From Bacteroidales bacterium (lineage in GTDB: Bacteria > Bacteroidota > Bacteroidia > Bacteroidales > JAGOPY01), in NCBI GenBank assembly GCA_023229505.1, contig JALNZD010000005.1, positions 62,001 through 126,000 of the forward strand: a stretch of 64,000 bases of DNA, read 5' to 3'. Shown here one piece after another: positions 18,319-25,473 of this stretch (positions within the stretch are counted from its first letter, which is position 1; each line of letters starts with the position of its first letter). The translations under genes and the position numbers were made by a program. Below the pieces are notes generated by a model, which was not told where the DNA came from, searched no databases, and was given only the letters and a program-made list of their open reading frames with translations.

Positions 18319-20337
18319 ATGAATGAACTGGATAAGAAAATAAACCAGCATTTCGCTGGAAAGGTCGTCCGCAAAGACCTGACCAAGTTGGTCAAAGGGA
18401 ATGCCATCGTGCCCATATATGTGCTGGAATACTTGCTGGGGCAGTACTGTGCCACGGATGATGAAGAAACCATCGCCCAAGGAGTGGAAACGGTAAAAAG
18501 CATCATCGCCAAGCATTTCGTGCACCGTGATGAAGCCCAGTTGATAAAGGCAACCATCCGTGATACCAAATCCCATAGGATCATCGACAAAGTTTCGGTC
18601 AGGTTGAATGACAAAAGGGATTTGTATGAAACCTTTTTTGCAAATCTTGGACTGAATAAGGTTGCCATCAATGAGGATATCGTTAAACACAACCAGAAAC
18701 TGCTTTCAGGTGGCGTATGGTGTCTGATCACAATGGGATATGAACCATCCGAAGAACGGGATTCATCGCCGTGGATCATTGAGAACCTGAAAGCCATCCA
18801 GATTTCAAACGTGGATGTGGATGAATTTAAAGAGATACGCAAGCAGTTCACCACCGATGAATGGGTTGATCTGCTGATGCAAACCTTGGGCTTGAACCCA
18901 GAGGAGTTCACCTTCCGTTCAAAATTGATCCAGTTGGCAAGGTTGATCCCGTTTTGTGAGAACAATTACAATCTGATTGAATTAGGGCCGAAAGGAACGG
19001 GCAAGAGCCACATCTTTTCGGAGATGTCGCCACACGGCATCTTAATTTCTGGTGGTGAAGTATCAAAAGCCAAGTTATTTGTAAATAATAGCAATGGTGA
19101 TATCGGCTTGGTTGGATACTGGGATGTAGTGGCTTATGATGAATTTGCTGGCAAATCCAAAAAGGTCGACAGGGGGCTGGTGGACATAATGAAGAACTAT
19201 ATGGCAAACAAGTCCTTTAGCCGCGGCAAGGAAGTTTACGGTGCAGCGGCATCTATGGCATTCATCGGTAACACCGATCATCCAGTGCCGTATATGCTCA
19301 AACACAGCAACCTGTTTGATTGCTTGCCTAAGGAGTATTACGATACTGCATTTCTGGACAGGTTGCACTGTTACTTGGCAGGATGGGAAGTACAAAAACT
19401 GCGCAATGAAATGTTCTCCGACAACTATGGATTCATTGTAGACTATCTGGCGGAAATACTGAAGGAACTTCGGAAAGAAGACCGAATGAATAATTACACC
19501 AAATATTTTGAACTTTCAGATACCATCACCACCCGTGATAAGACTTCCATCGCCAAGACGTTTTCTGGGTTGATTAAGGTGATATTCCCCCACGGAGAAT
19601 ATACGGAAGCGGAAGCCCAAATCATCCTTGAGTTTGCCATTGAAAACCGCAAACGAGTAAAAGACCAACTACGAAAGATGGATGAAACCTTCGAACGAGT
19701 AGACTTCTCTTACATCAATAAGAAAACCAGCAAGAAGACTTTTGTGCAGACGCTGGAATATATTGAAAATAAAGAACTGCTGGGGCTGCAAGATGACGAG
19801 CCGATGCCAGAAGAAGCCGAGCCAACGCCCAAAAAAGAAGAAGCGAAGGCAACTGTGGAGTTGAAGGAAGGGCAAAAGATCATCCGTGATAACCAATCGG
19901 GCATATCCTTTGAAATGCTGTTCGGTGATTACCTTGTCGGGGCAAAGCAAATTACCATAACCGACCCGTACATACGCCTGCCTTACCAGTTGCGAAACTT
20001 TATGGAGTTTGCCAAACTGGTTTCCACCCGAAAGGATGAACTGGAAGAAGTTACCATCCATCTAATCACATACAACAACGAGGAATTCATCGAAAACTCC
20101 AAGGAAGCATTCAGGGAGATCGCTGATTCGCTGGAATCACTTGGCATCATATTCACATACGAGTTTGTAGAAAACACCCACGACCGCTCGATAGTGATGG
20201 ATAACGGCTGGAAGATAGTCCTTGGGAGGGGGCTGGATATATTCCAGAAGACCAACGGCTGGTATGACATTGCGGAGTATTATCAGGAGAAGCGTTTATG
20301 CAAGGGGTGTGAGATTACGTATGTAAAGACGAAATAA
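18319..20337 (+). CDS. brxL: BrxL, Lon-like BREX ATPase/protease-fold protein
   Basis: A 672-residue protein of the BrxL type that closes a type I BREX operon. The AAA+ domain has Walker A GPKGTGKS at residues 223-230 and a DVVAYDEFAGK segment as Walker B. A C-terminal Lon-protease-like domain follows after a charged linker with EEAEPTPKKEEAK (about residues 495-515). In studied systems BrxL forms a DNA-binding hexameric barrel needed for restriction but not for methylation. The operon ends here; the next genes have different base composition and their own promoter. Confidence 0.93.
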   Translation: MNELDKKINQHFAGKVVRKDLTKLVKGNAIVPIYVLEYLLGQYCATDDEETIAQGVETVKSIIAKHFVHRDEAQLIKATIRDTKSHRIIDKVSVRLNDKRDLYETFFANLGLNKVAINEDIVKHNQKLLSGGVWCLITMGYEPSEERDSSPWIIENLKAIQISNVDVDEFKEIRKQFTTDEWVDLLMQTLGLNPEEFTFRSKLIQLARLIPFCENNYNLIELGPKGTGKSHIFSEMSPHGILISGGEVSKAKLFVNNSNGDIGLVGYWDVVAYDEFAGKSKKVDRGLVDIMKNYMANKSFSRGKEVYGAAASMAFIGNTDHPVPYMLKHSNLFDCLPKEYYDTAFLDRLHCYLAGWEVQKLRNEMFSDNYGFIVDYLAEILKELRKEDRMNNYTKYFELSDTITTRDKTSIAKTFSGLIKVIFPHGEYTEAEAQIILEFAIENRKRVKDQLRKMDETFERVDFSYINKKTSKKTFVQTLEYIENKELLGLQDDEPMPEEAEPTPKKEEAKATVELKEGQKIIRDNQSGISFEMLFGDYLVGAKQITITDPYIRLPYQLRNFMEFAKLVSTRKDELEEVTIHLITYNNEEFIENSKEAFREIADSLESLGIIFTYEFVENTHDRSIVMDNGWKIVLGRGLDIFQKTNGWYDIAEYYQEKRLCKGCEITYVKTK

Positions 20338-20427
20338 GACAATGAAGTATGATTATTGCTGATTTGTATAAGTCAAATGCCCAGATTAAATTTTACAAGG
20401 AAGAATTAAACCGATTACCCCTGGCAA

Positions 20428-20475
20428 ACGCGGATTGGGCTCTTCATCGAACCCAGGGAAGTAGTTCTGGATGAC
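20428..20475 (-). pseudogene. Integrase C-terminus remnant, left copy
   Basis: Reading the minus strand gives VIQNYFPGFDEEPNPR, a decayed form of the end of a tyrosine recombinase (compare IQDYFSWFDEEPKREI at 22070-22150). An in-frame TAG at 20478-20476 lies directly upstream, so it cannot be expressed as an integrase. At DNA level 20433-20473 aligns without gaps to 22090-22130. The rest of the 20338-20669 gap holds no other gene I can support. Confidence 0.6.
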
Positions 20476-20669
20476 CTAAATACTGCCCAAATTTACGTCA
20501 GCATCGCCCGAATTTTGCGCGATCTCCTGGAAGGTGGACATTCATATCATCCTGGGGTGAAAGGGCATAAATCGAGGGAGGGCTTATCTTACTGATTTAA
20601 TACCCAGCGTTGCACTTACGGATTGGAACTACCTTTACATTGAATTATTTAAAGAAATTGGGAATAATA

Positions 20670-20699
20670 TTTGATAATATTATATTTGTATTAATTTTG
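20670..20699 (+). promoter_or_regulatory. Putative promoter of the HEPN/SecB-like module
   Basis: TTTG at 20670-20673 is followed 18 bp later by TAATTTTG at 20692-20699, a good Bacteroidota -33/-7 pair. A second -7-like box TATATTTG sits at 20681-20688. The gene starts about 50 bp downstream, so the module can be expressed independently of BREX. Confidence 0.55.
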
Positions 20700-20750
20700 C
20701 CAAGTTTTGAAACATTATCAGGCTTAATTCGTTTATCAAGCATAGTTTAA

Positions 20751-21158
20751 ATGACTAATTTTAAAAATAAGTCTGATTTCAACTTCGATGGATCAAAATT
20801 ATTAATTGATAGAAGTTTATTTTCACCAAGTATTCATTGTCTTTACTATGGATGTGTTCAATTAATCATTCATTTGCTTATAACTAAATATGGCTATACT
20901 GAAGATTCAATAAAAATTGCTATTCAAAATTTGAAAGACAATAAACTGGGTGGAACACATACATTTTACAACACGACAATATATAGAATTGCATATTCAG
21001 CCAATAAATATACGGCCTTAGACTTACAAAGAAGTTTATCGAGTTTAAAAATATCTCGAGAAGAAAGTGATTACGAAAGTAAAGAGATTACTTATGATAT
21101 TTGTCACTTAGCTGAACAAAAGAAAGATAAAATTTTAGAGATTTTAAAGAAAATGTAA
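20751..21158 (+). CDS. HEPN-like helical protein, possible toxin
   Basis: A 135-residue, very AT-rich gene whose product looks like a HEPN-type four-helix protein. The pattern PSIHCLYYGCVQLIIHLL, then GGTHTFYNTTIYRIA, then LSSLKISREESDYES and a final charged helix follows the layout of HEPN proteins (YY near the first helix, a His in the middle, R..SDY before the last helix). The RxxxxH catalytic motif of HEPN RNases was not found. It is the first gene of a tight three-gene unit (1-bp gap to the next) that ends with a SecB-like chaperone, so a toxin role is inferred from layout only. Confidence 0.55.
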   Translation: MTNFKNKSDFNFDGSKLLIDRSLFSPSIHCLYYGCVQLIIHLLITKYGYTEDSIKIAIQNLKDNKLGGTHTFYNTTIYRIAYSANKYTALDLQRSLSSLKISREESDYESKEITYDICHLAEQKKDKILEILKKM

Positions 21159-21159
21159 T

Positions 21160-21552
21160 ATGGAAAGTGTTGATTTTTTGAAAGATCAATTAGAAAAATT
21201 ATCCAAACGGCATCCTATCAGTATTAAATATCAATTTGATGGATCTTACAATAACCATATAATTGAAATCCATCCAGCTTTTGTATTTGATTGCAACCAG
21301 TCATATAGGTTAGCAGAGGCAGATTTGATTTATGATTTCCTGTCACAATTTCCTGAAGAAACAATTCTTTTTGTTAAGAAAGATGACCTCATTAGGGTGA
21401 CTAATCCTATTTTAGAAATACCAATGATTAACACTGAATATTCTAAACTCCGGAATTGGATTGAACTCATTAAACAAAACTCAACGCCTTTTATAATAGC
21501 TCCAGTTACAAGGGAAAAGAGTGGAGAAAATGATTTTGCTTTAGCTGCGTAA
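21160..21552 (+). CDS. Unknown 130-residue protein, possible antitoxin
   Basis: A small soluble protein not assignable to a family. It looks mixed alpha/beta (SIKYQFDGSYNNHIIEIHPAFVFD, then EETILFVKKDDLIRV) with an ending FIIAPVTREKSGENDFALAA. It has no membrane segment and no recognisable DNA-binding motif. It begins one base after the HEPN-like gene and ends 10 bp before the SecB-like gene, so all three are made together. In toxin-antitoxin-chaperone systems the middle gene is an unstable antitoxin with a chaperone-addiction tail; the disordered-looking last 15 residues would fit, but this is inference. Confidence 0.5.
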   Translation: MESVDFLKDQLEKLSKRHPISIKYQFDGSYNNHIIEIHPAFVFDCNQSYRLAEADLIYDFLSQFPEETILFVKKDDLIRVTNPILEIPMINTEYSKLRNWIELIKQNSTPFIIAPVTREKSGENDFALAA

Positions 21553-21562
21553 TATTTAATAT

Positions 21563-21985
21563 ATGAAAGGTCAACATTCATCATTTGTATTTAATGGCTA
21601 TTTAATTCAGGAAAGTCACATAAAACGTGAGCCTAAAACAAAGGAAGATGAATTTCATATTAAAATTGATCCGGTAGGGAATTATTTTGAGATTACACGA
21701 GATTTTCAGCTCACACTTAAAGTAAAAGTATGGGAGAAAAACAACAGATTTAATGCGAATGTAACTTGTATTGGATTTTTTAGTTTTGCAGAAGGAGCAA
21801 AGGAAAAAGAACTTTCTACATATTTTTACACAAATGCTCCTGCTATCTTATTCCCTTATATTAGATCGTACATTGCGGCTTTAACTGCATTATCCGGAAT
21901 GGAAGTAATACATATCCCTACTCTTAATTTAACTAATTTATCTGACGAATTAATGAAAAATACTACCATAGTAAAAGGTGATTAA
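21563..21985 (+). CDS. SecB-like chaperone
   Basis: A 140-residue protein with the SecB fold signature. A beta-rich N-terminal half (DFQLTLKVKVWEKNNRFNANVTCIGFFSF) leads to PAILFPYIRSYIAALTALSGM and the ending HIPTLNLTNLSDEL. This corresponds to the NILFPYARE and LNLAPVNF regions of classical SecB. Housekeeping SecB is common in proteobacteria, while stand-alone SecB-like proteins elsewhere often belong to toxin-antitoxin-chaperone systems (Mycobacterium Rv1957, phage-defence CmdTAC). Its place as third gene after a HEPN-like and an unknown protein, next to BREX, supports that. The family assignment is fairly sure; the role is inferred. Confidence 0.75.
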   Translation: MKGQHSSFVFNGYLIQESHIKREPKTKEDEFHIKIDPVGNYFEITRDFQLTLKVKVWEKNNRFNANVTCIGFFSFAEGAKEKELSTYFYTNAPAILFPYIRSYIAALTALSGMEVIHIPTLNLTNLSDELMKNTTIVKGD

Positions 21986-22069
21986 TATAATTACAGGGAC
22001 TTCGGTCTGTTTTCCTTTTACAATTACAACATTTTAATCTTTGGATATTTATTTTCCCCCAAATTCCAG

Positions 22070-22150
22070 TTATTTCCTCATAATCTCCCGCTTTGGTTCT
22101 TCATCGAACCATGAGAAGTAGTCCTGGATGGTTTTCGTGGAGAGGTGACC
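22070..22150 (-). pseudogene. Integrase C-terminus remnant, right copy
   Basis: On the minus strand this reads GHLSTKTIQDYFSWFDEEP followed by KREIMRK and a TAA stop, the usual end of a phage-type tyrosine recombinase including the GH box and nucleophile Tyr. Everything before the GH box is missing. It lies about 115 bp from the tRNA-Val gene, where an integrase of a tRNA-inserted element would be expected, so it is probably the relic of an older integration event. Confidence 0.7.
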
Positions 22151-22264
22151 ATTGAAAGTTATTAACAATATGGCCAATCGGGAGGTCAAACCTTTACCTA
22201 TACCTTTACCTAAACGCAAAATCAGCCAGCCAACATTGATGTTAACTAACTGGTTTTCAACTTG

Positions 22265-22339
22265 TGGGAGTTACTGGATTCGAACCAGTGACCCTCTGCT
22301 TGTAAGGCAGATGCTCTGAACCAACTGAGCTAAACTCCC
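22265..22339 (-). tRNA. tRNA-Val (anticodon TAC)
   Basis: The minus strand folds as a full tRNA cloverleaf. The 7-bp acceptor stem is GGGAGTT/AACTCCC, and the D arm contains GCTCAGTTGGTTCAGAGC. The anticodon stem-loop TCTGC-CTTACAA-GCAGA gives anticodon TAC. The T arm is ACTGG-TTCGAAT-CCAGT. The discriminator base is A and no CCA is encoded. Its 3' end faces the accessory island, as expected for a tRNA used as an integration site. Confidence 0.95.
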
Positions 22340-22384
22340 TTTAAAAAGGGCTGCAAAAGTAAGATTAAAAATTGAAATTTAAAA

Positions 22385-22392
22385 CTAATTTT
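22385..22392 (+). promoter_or_regulatory. Putative -7 box before the radical SAM gene
   Basis: TAATTTTG matches TAnnTTTG and lies 18 bp before the ATG at 22411. No good -33 element was seen. Confidence 0.35.
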
Positions 22393-22410
22393 GGAAACCA
22401 TTTTTAACAG

Positions 22411-23751
22411 ATGAAAATCCTCCTGTTCAATCCGCCAAGGTCGCCGGAAAATAAAATCCTGGAGCATGCACCCGCAGATGCATTGCCGTTTATCCATAAG
22501 AAGCTGATCGGCCCTCCTCTTGGATTATTGACTGTTGCTGCCGCGGTAAAGGATTTTGATGTCACCGTCATCGACCTGAAAGGAGAATATGACATCCATC
22601 CTGATGCTCCCGGGTTAAATGACCTGGTTTTGTCATATCTCCAGGAATATAAGCCAAACCTTGTCGGTGTAACTTTCATTGCTTCGGAACTGTACTATGG
22701 CCTTGAAATTTTCCGCGTCTCGAAACGATTCGATCCGGAGATACTTACGGTAGCCGGCGGATTGCATGTAACGATCTGTCAGGAAGATTTCGCTGATCAA
22801 TCAGTTGACATTTTATGCCCGGGACATGCTGCCGGAATATTCCGTGAACTGGTCATCGCAAAGGAAAAAGGATTGCCATTTGAAAATGTCGGCGGTATCA
22901 TCATTAACACTAAAAATGGGTTCCGCAGTTCTTCGTTGCCTGCCCCGAAATGGGATGCTGCAGGAGAAAACTTTATCATGCCCGACCGAAGCCATCTCAA
23001 AAAGTGGCTCTCGACCTACAAAGTCGGTAATGATCCCTCCCCGGTCACATATATTTTTACCTCCCTTGGCTGTCCGTATGCATGTTCATTCTGTTCCATA
23101 TGGCCGCAGCATAACAAAAAGTATTACATGCGTGATATTGAATCGGTCGTGGATGAACTTAATTACCTGGATGATTATAATGTAGTAAGGTTTGCAGATG
23201 CCAATACAATCGTGGATATCCGTTTCATTCATTCGCTATTTGACCGGATAAACGAGGAGGGTATTAAAAAAACCTACATCATGGACATCCGGCCGGATAC
23301 TGCAGTTAAACATCCTGATTTAATTGAAAAATTGGCTAAAGCCGGGCTGAAAGTGGTCATTTGCGGATTCGAATCATTCCGTGAAGAGGAGCTGAAAAAT
23401 TATAACAAGAAATCATCTGCAAATAATATTGAAGACTCCATTGAAATATTTCACCGGAACGGTATCATGATCCGTGGTAATTATATTGTTCCGAATGACT
23501 ATACTGAGAGTGATTTCAGGGCGCTGGCCGATTATGCCGGTTCACATAAGGTTGTATATGCAGGATATACCATCCTGACTCCCATGCCTGGAACAATATT
23601 GTATAAGGAAATAAAAGATCAGATCATCGATTTTAATCTTTCAAAATATAACTTCTTCAATTGCGTGCTGAAAACAAAAATACCGGTTGAAAAATTCTAT
23701 GAAAGTGTCGGGAGTTTATGGAAGATAAAGCTTGGTAAAGATGTCATATGA
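22411..23751 (+). CDS. B12-binding-domain radical SAM enzyme
   Basis: A 446-residue protein with an N-terminal cobalamin-binding-like domain (KILLFNPPRSPEN to about residue 140) and a radical SAM core with CPYACSFC, the CxxxCxxC cluster motif at residues 221, 225 and 228. The order is that of class B radical SAM enzymes (BchE/HpnP type), which methylate, cyclise or rearrange carbon skeletons. The cobalamin domain lacks a clear DxHxxG motif, so B12 may not be ligated by His. It is the first non-tRNA gene right of the island and converges with the acyltransferase of the biosynthetic arm, so it probably tailors that product. Confidence 0.85.
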   Translation: MKILLFNPPRSPENKILEHAPADALPFIHKKLIGPPLGLLTVAAAVKDFDVTVIDLKGEYDIHPDAPGLNDLVLSYLQEYKPNLVGVTFIASELYYGLEIFRVSKRFDPEILTVAGGLHVTICQEDFADQSVDILCPGHAAGIFRELVIAKEKGLPFENVGGIIINTKNGFRSSSLPAPKWDAAGENFIMPDRSHLKKWLSTYKVGNDPSPVTYIFTSLGCPYACSFCSIWPQHNKKYYMRDIESVVDELNYLDDYNVVRFADANTIVDIRFIHSLFDRINEEGIKKTYIMDIRPDTAVKHPDLIEKLAKAGLKVVICGFESFREEELKNYNKKSSANNIEDSIEIFHRNGIMIRGNYIVPNDYTESDFRALADYAGSHKVVYAGYTILTPMPGTILYKEIKDQIIDFNLSKYNFFNCVLKTKIPVEKFYESVGSLWKIKLGKDVI

Positions 23752-23768
23752 TTTTAATGGTTGACTTG

Positions 23769-24683
23769 TCAACCTGAAACGGCTTCTATAAACTGATCCA
23801 GCTTATTGACGGAGAATGATTTAAAATCACCGGCAATGAACCGAAAGTTACGCGTAAGACCATCTCCGGCGCCACATTCAAAAAAGATATCCACACCCTG
23901 CCTCAGCAACATATTCATCGTATCCAGCCAGTTCATCCTGGAATACAGGTTATCGATCACCTCTCTGATCAGGCCATCTCCGGTATTAATAATTTTCTGA
24001 TCAATATTTGAAATATACCTATAGGCCGGATCTGTAAAATTGATTCCTCGCACGATTTCGGAAAATCCAGGGACTGCATTCTTCAGAAATCCTGAGTGAT
24101 AGGGTTTTGAAACAGGCAACATATTCGTGCGCAATGCTCCTTCAGCTTTTGCGGAATTTAAAATACGCTTTACTTCATCATACTTGCCCGAAATGATAAA
24201 TGTATGCGGGTTGTTCTGGTTGCAGATCCGTACATCTTCTGTTCCATGCAACAAATCAAGGATATCGGGCTCGATCAGCCCAACTATCATCCCCATCCCA
24301 TATTTGCCGGTGGCGGCGACCCCGGATATATTCTCCCAGGCACTTTTCACCAGGAGCAGTCCGTCGATAAAGGTGACTGATCCGCAATAATACATTGCAG
24401 CATAGATACCCATGCTGTAACCGGAAACGAAGGCAGGCCTGATAAATTGACTCTTAAGAATATCTGCGATCGAACAACTGAAAATATAACTGATATACTG
24501 CGACTTTAGCTCATCGTTTAAAAAGTCATTTTCCCTGAAGTCGAACATGGTCAGATCTACTTTCAGTATATCCGAAGCAACTGCAAGCAGCCGGTCAAAA
24601 TTATTCTCATAAGCTGGGATCGCCTGCCGCTCTGTTCCGGCATATTCGCTGACGAAGGCCGGGAAAATAATGCATGTTGTAAT
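23769..24683 (-). CDS. Free-standing acyltransferase of the FabD family, non-ATG start
   Basis: A FabD-like transacylase or acyl hydrolase for the ACP gene nearby. The first ATG (24548) would cut off a homologous N-terminus (ITTCIIFPAFVSEYAG...). The frame is open back to a stop at 24692-24690, so translation probably starts at the ATT at 24683, or at GTC. The nucleophile region reads VSGYSMGIY instead of GHSLGE: Ser90 is present, but the His before it is Tyr89. The later His in KPYHSGFLKNA is present. The Arg that holds the malonyl carboxylate appears replaced (LLLVKSAWENI). A non-malonyl acyl group or a hydrolytic editing role is therefore likely. It lies 11 bp after the AcpS gene. Confidence 0.75.
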   Translation of the reverse strand: MTTCIIFPAFVSEYAGTERQAIPAYENNFDRLLAVASDILKVDLTMFDFRENDFLNDELKSQYISYIFSCSIADILKSQFIRPAFVSGYSMGIYAAMYYCGSVTFIDGLLLVKSAWENISGVAATGKYGMGMIVGLIEPDILDLLHGTEDVRICNQNNPHTFIISGKYDEVKRILNSAKAEGALRTNMLPVSKPYHSGFLKNAVPGFSEIVRGINFTDPAYRYISNIDQKIINTGDGLIREVIDNLYSRMNWLDTMNMLLRQGVDIFFECGAGDGLTRNFRFIAGDFKSFSVNKLDQFIEAVSG

Positions 24684-24694
24684 GACGCTTTAAT

Positions 24695-25093
24695 TTAGGA
24701 GTGCAAAATTATCTGAAAAATTACATACTCATTTGAATATTCAAAGTATGATTCAATTTTGCGATATTTTTTTTTAAGAAAAAGTTCTGCAGCATAACCA
24801 TTCAGATGGATAGAATATTCCCGAAGATTTTTTTCATTAGTAAACAGAATTTCAATGTCTTTCCATGATATCCTGCTGTTGGTCCAGCTCACGCCGAGCG
24901 CCTTAAAAAATGCTTCTTTGCAGGAAAAACCCAATGGAAAAGTCAACTGTGAATGAAGATTAAGGTTGCAGGCGATTTCTTCATCAGTATAAACCAGATG
25001 GATAAAGCCCGGAATTTCTGTTTTTGAAGGAATATGCTTATTAAACCTGATCAGCTCTTCAATATCAATGCCGCATCCGAGGATTTCATTCAT
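24695..25093 (-). CDS. Holo-ACP synthase (AcpS-type phosphopantetheinyl transferase)
   Basis: A 132-residue AcpS-like enzyme that attaches the phosphopantetheine arm to an ACP, most likely the one encoded just upstream. The metal-binding Asp is in GCGIDIEELIRF near the N-terminus and the metal-binding Glu is in FSCKEAFFKALG. FIHLVYTDEEI is the usual middle segment. All key residues are present, unlike the second AcpS-like gene at 27989-28357. It is in the minus-strand arm between ACP and acyltransferase. Confidence 0.88.
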   Translation of the reverse strand: MNEILGCGIDIEELIRFNKHIPSKTEIPGFIHLVYTDEEIACNLNLHSQLTFPLGFSCKEAFFKALGVSWTNSRISWKDIEILFTNEKNLREYSIHLNGYAAELFLKKKYRKIESYFEYSNEYVIFQIILHS

Positions 25094-25116
25094 TCGCTGG
25101 TAGTTCTGAAAATAAA

Positions 25117-25422
25117 TTAATCAAGTTCCGTGATCTTATTTTCATATTTTATCATCAGGAGCTGGGTATCAATCAATTGCCCTATAGTTTCTACGGGATG
25201 TTTAAGAACATATTTACCGACGGTCTTTAGCTCGATATTGAGGTTATATTTCTTCTTGAAAATTTCGATCAGTTCGAGGAACATAAGAGAATCACCTTCC
25301 AGGTCGGAAATAATGTTGGTCTGATCATTTATCTTGCTGAGGTCAACCTCGCATTCTTCTGCAAAGAATTGACAGACAATCTCTTTTACTTCTTTTCTGA
25401 TACTTTCAGTTATCTCTATCAT
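25117..25422 (-). CDS. Acyl carrier protein
   Basis: A 101-residue carrier protein. The attachment site is in SDLEGDSLMFLELIEIF, with Ser45 as the phosphopantetheine acceptor (the common GxDSL motif). The predicted four-helix layout and acidic composition fit ACP, though an extended C-terminus (KYENKITELD) makes it longer than housekeeping AcpP. Position between ketosynthase and AcpS points to a dedicated carrier for this cluster and not for bulk fatty acid synthesis. Confidence 0.92.
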   Translation of the reverse strand: MIEITESIRKEVKEIVCQFFAEECEVDLSKINDQTNIISDLEGDSLMFLELIEIFKKKYNLNIELKTVGKYVLKHPVETIGQLIDTQLLMIKYENKITELD

Positions 25423-25473
25423 AGGTTGACTTTATTTTTTTAAAAGAAAATGATGCCCGTTTCCGGGATAAAG

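Noticed and set aside
22265..22339. A direct repeat of the tRNA-Val 3' end as the left attachment site
   Set aside because: No copy of the tRNA 3' half was seen elsewhere in the window; only a short CTTGTGG match near 3583, which belongs to a hairpin.
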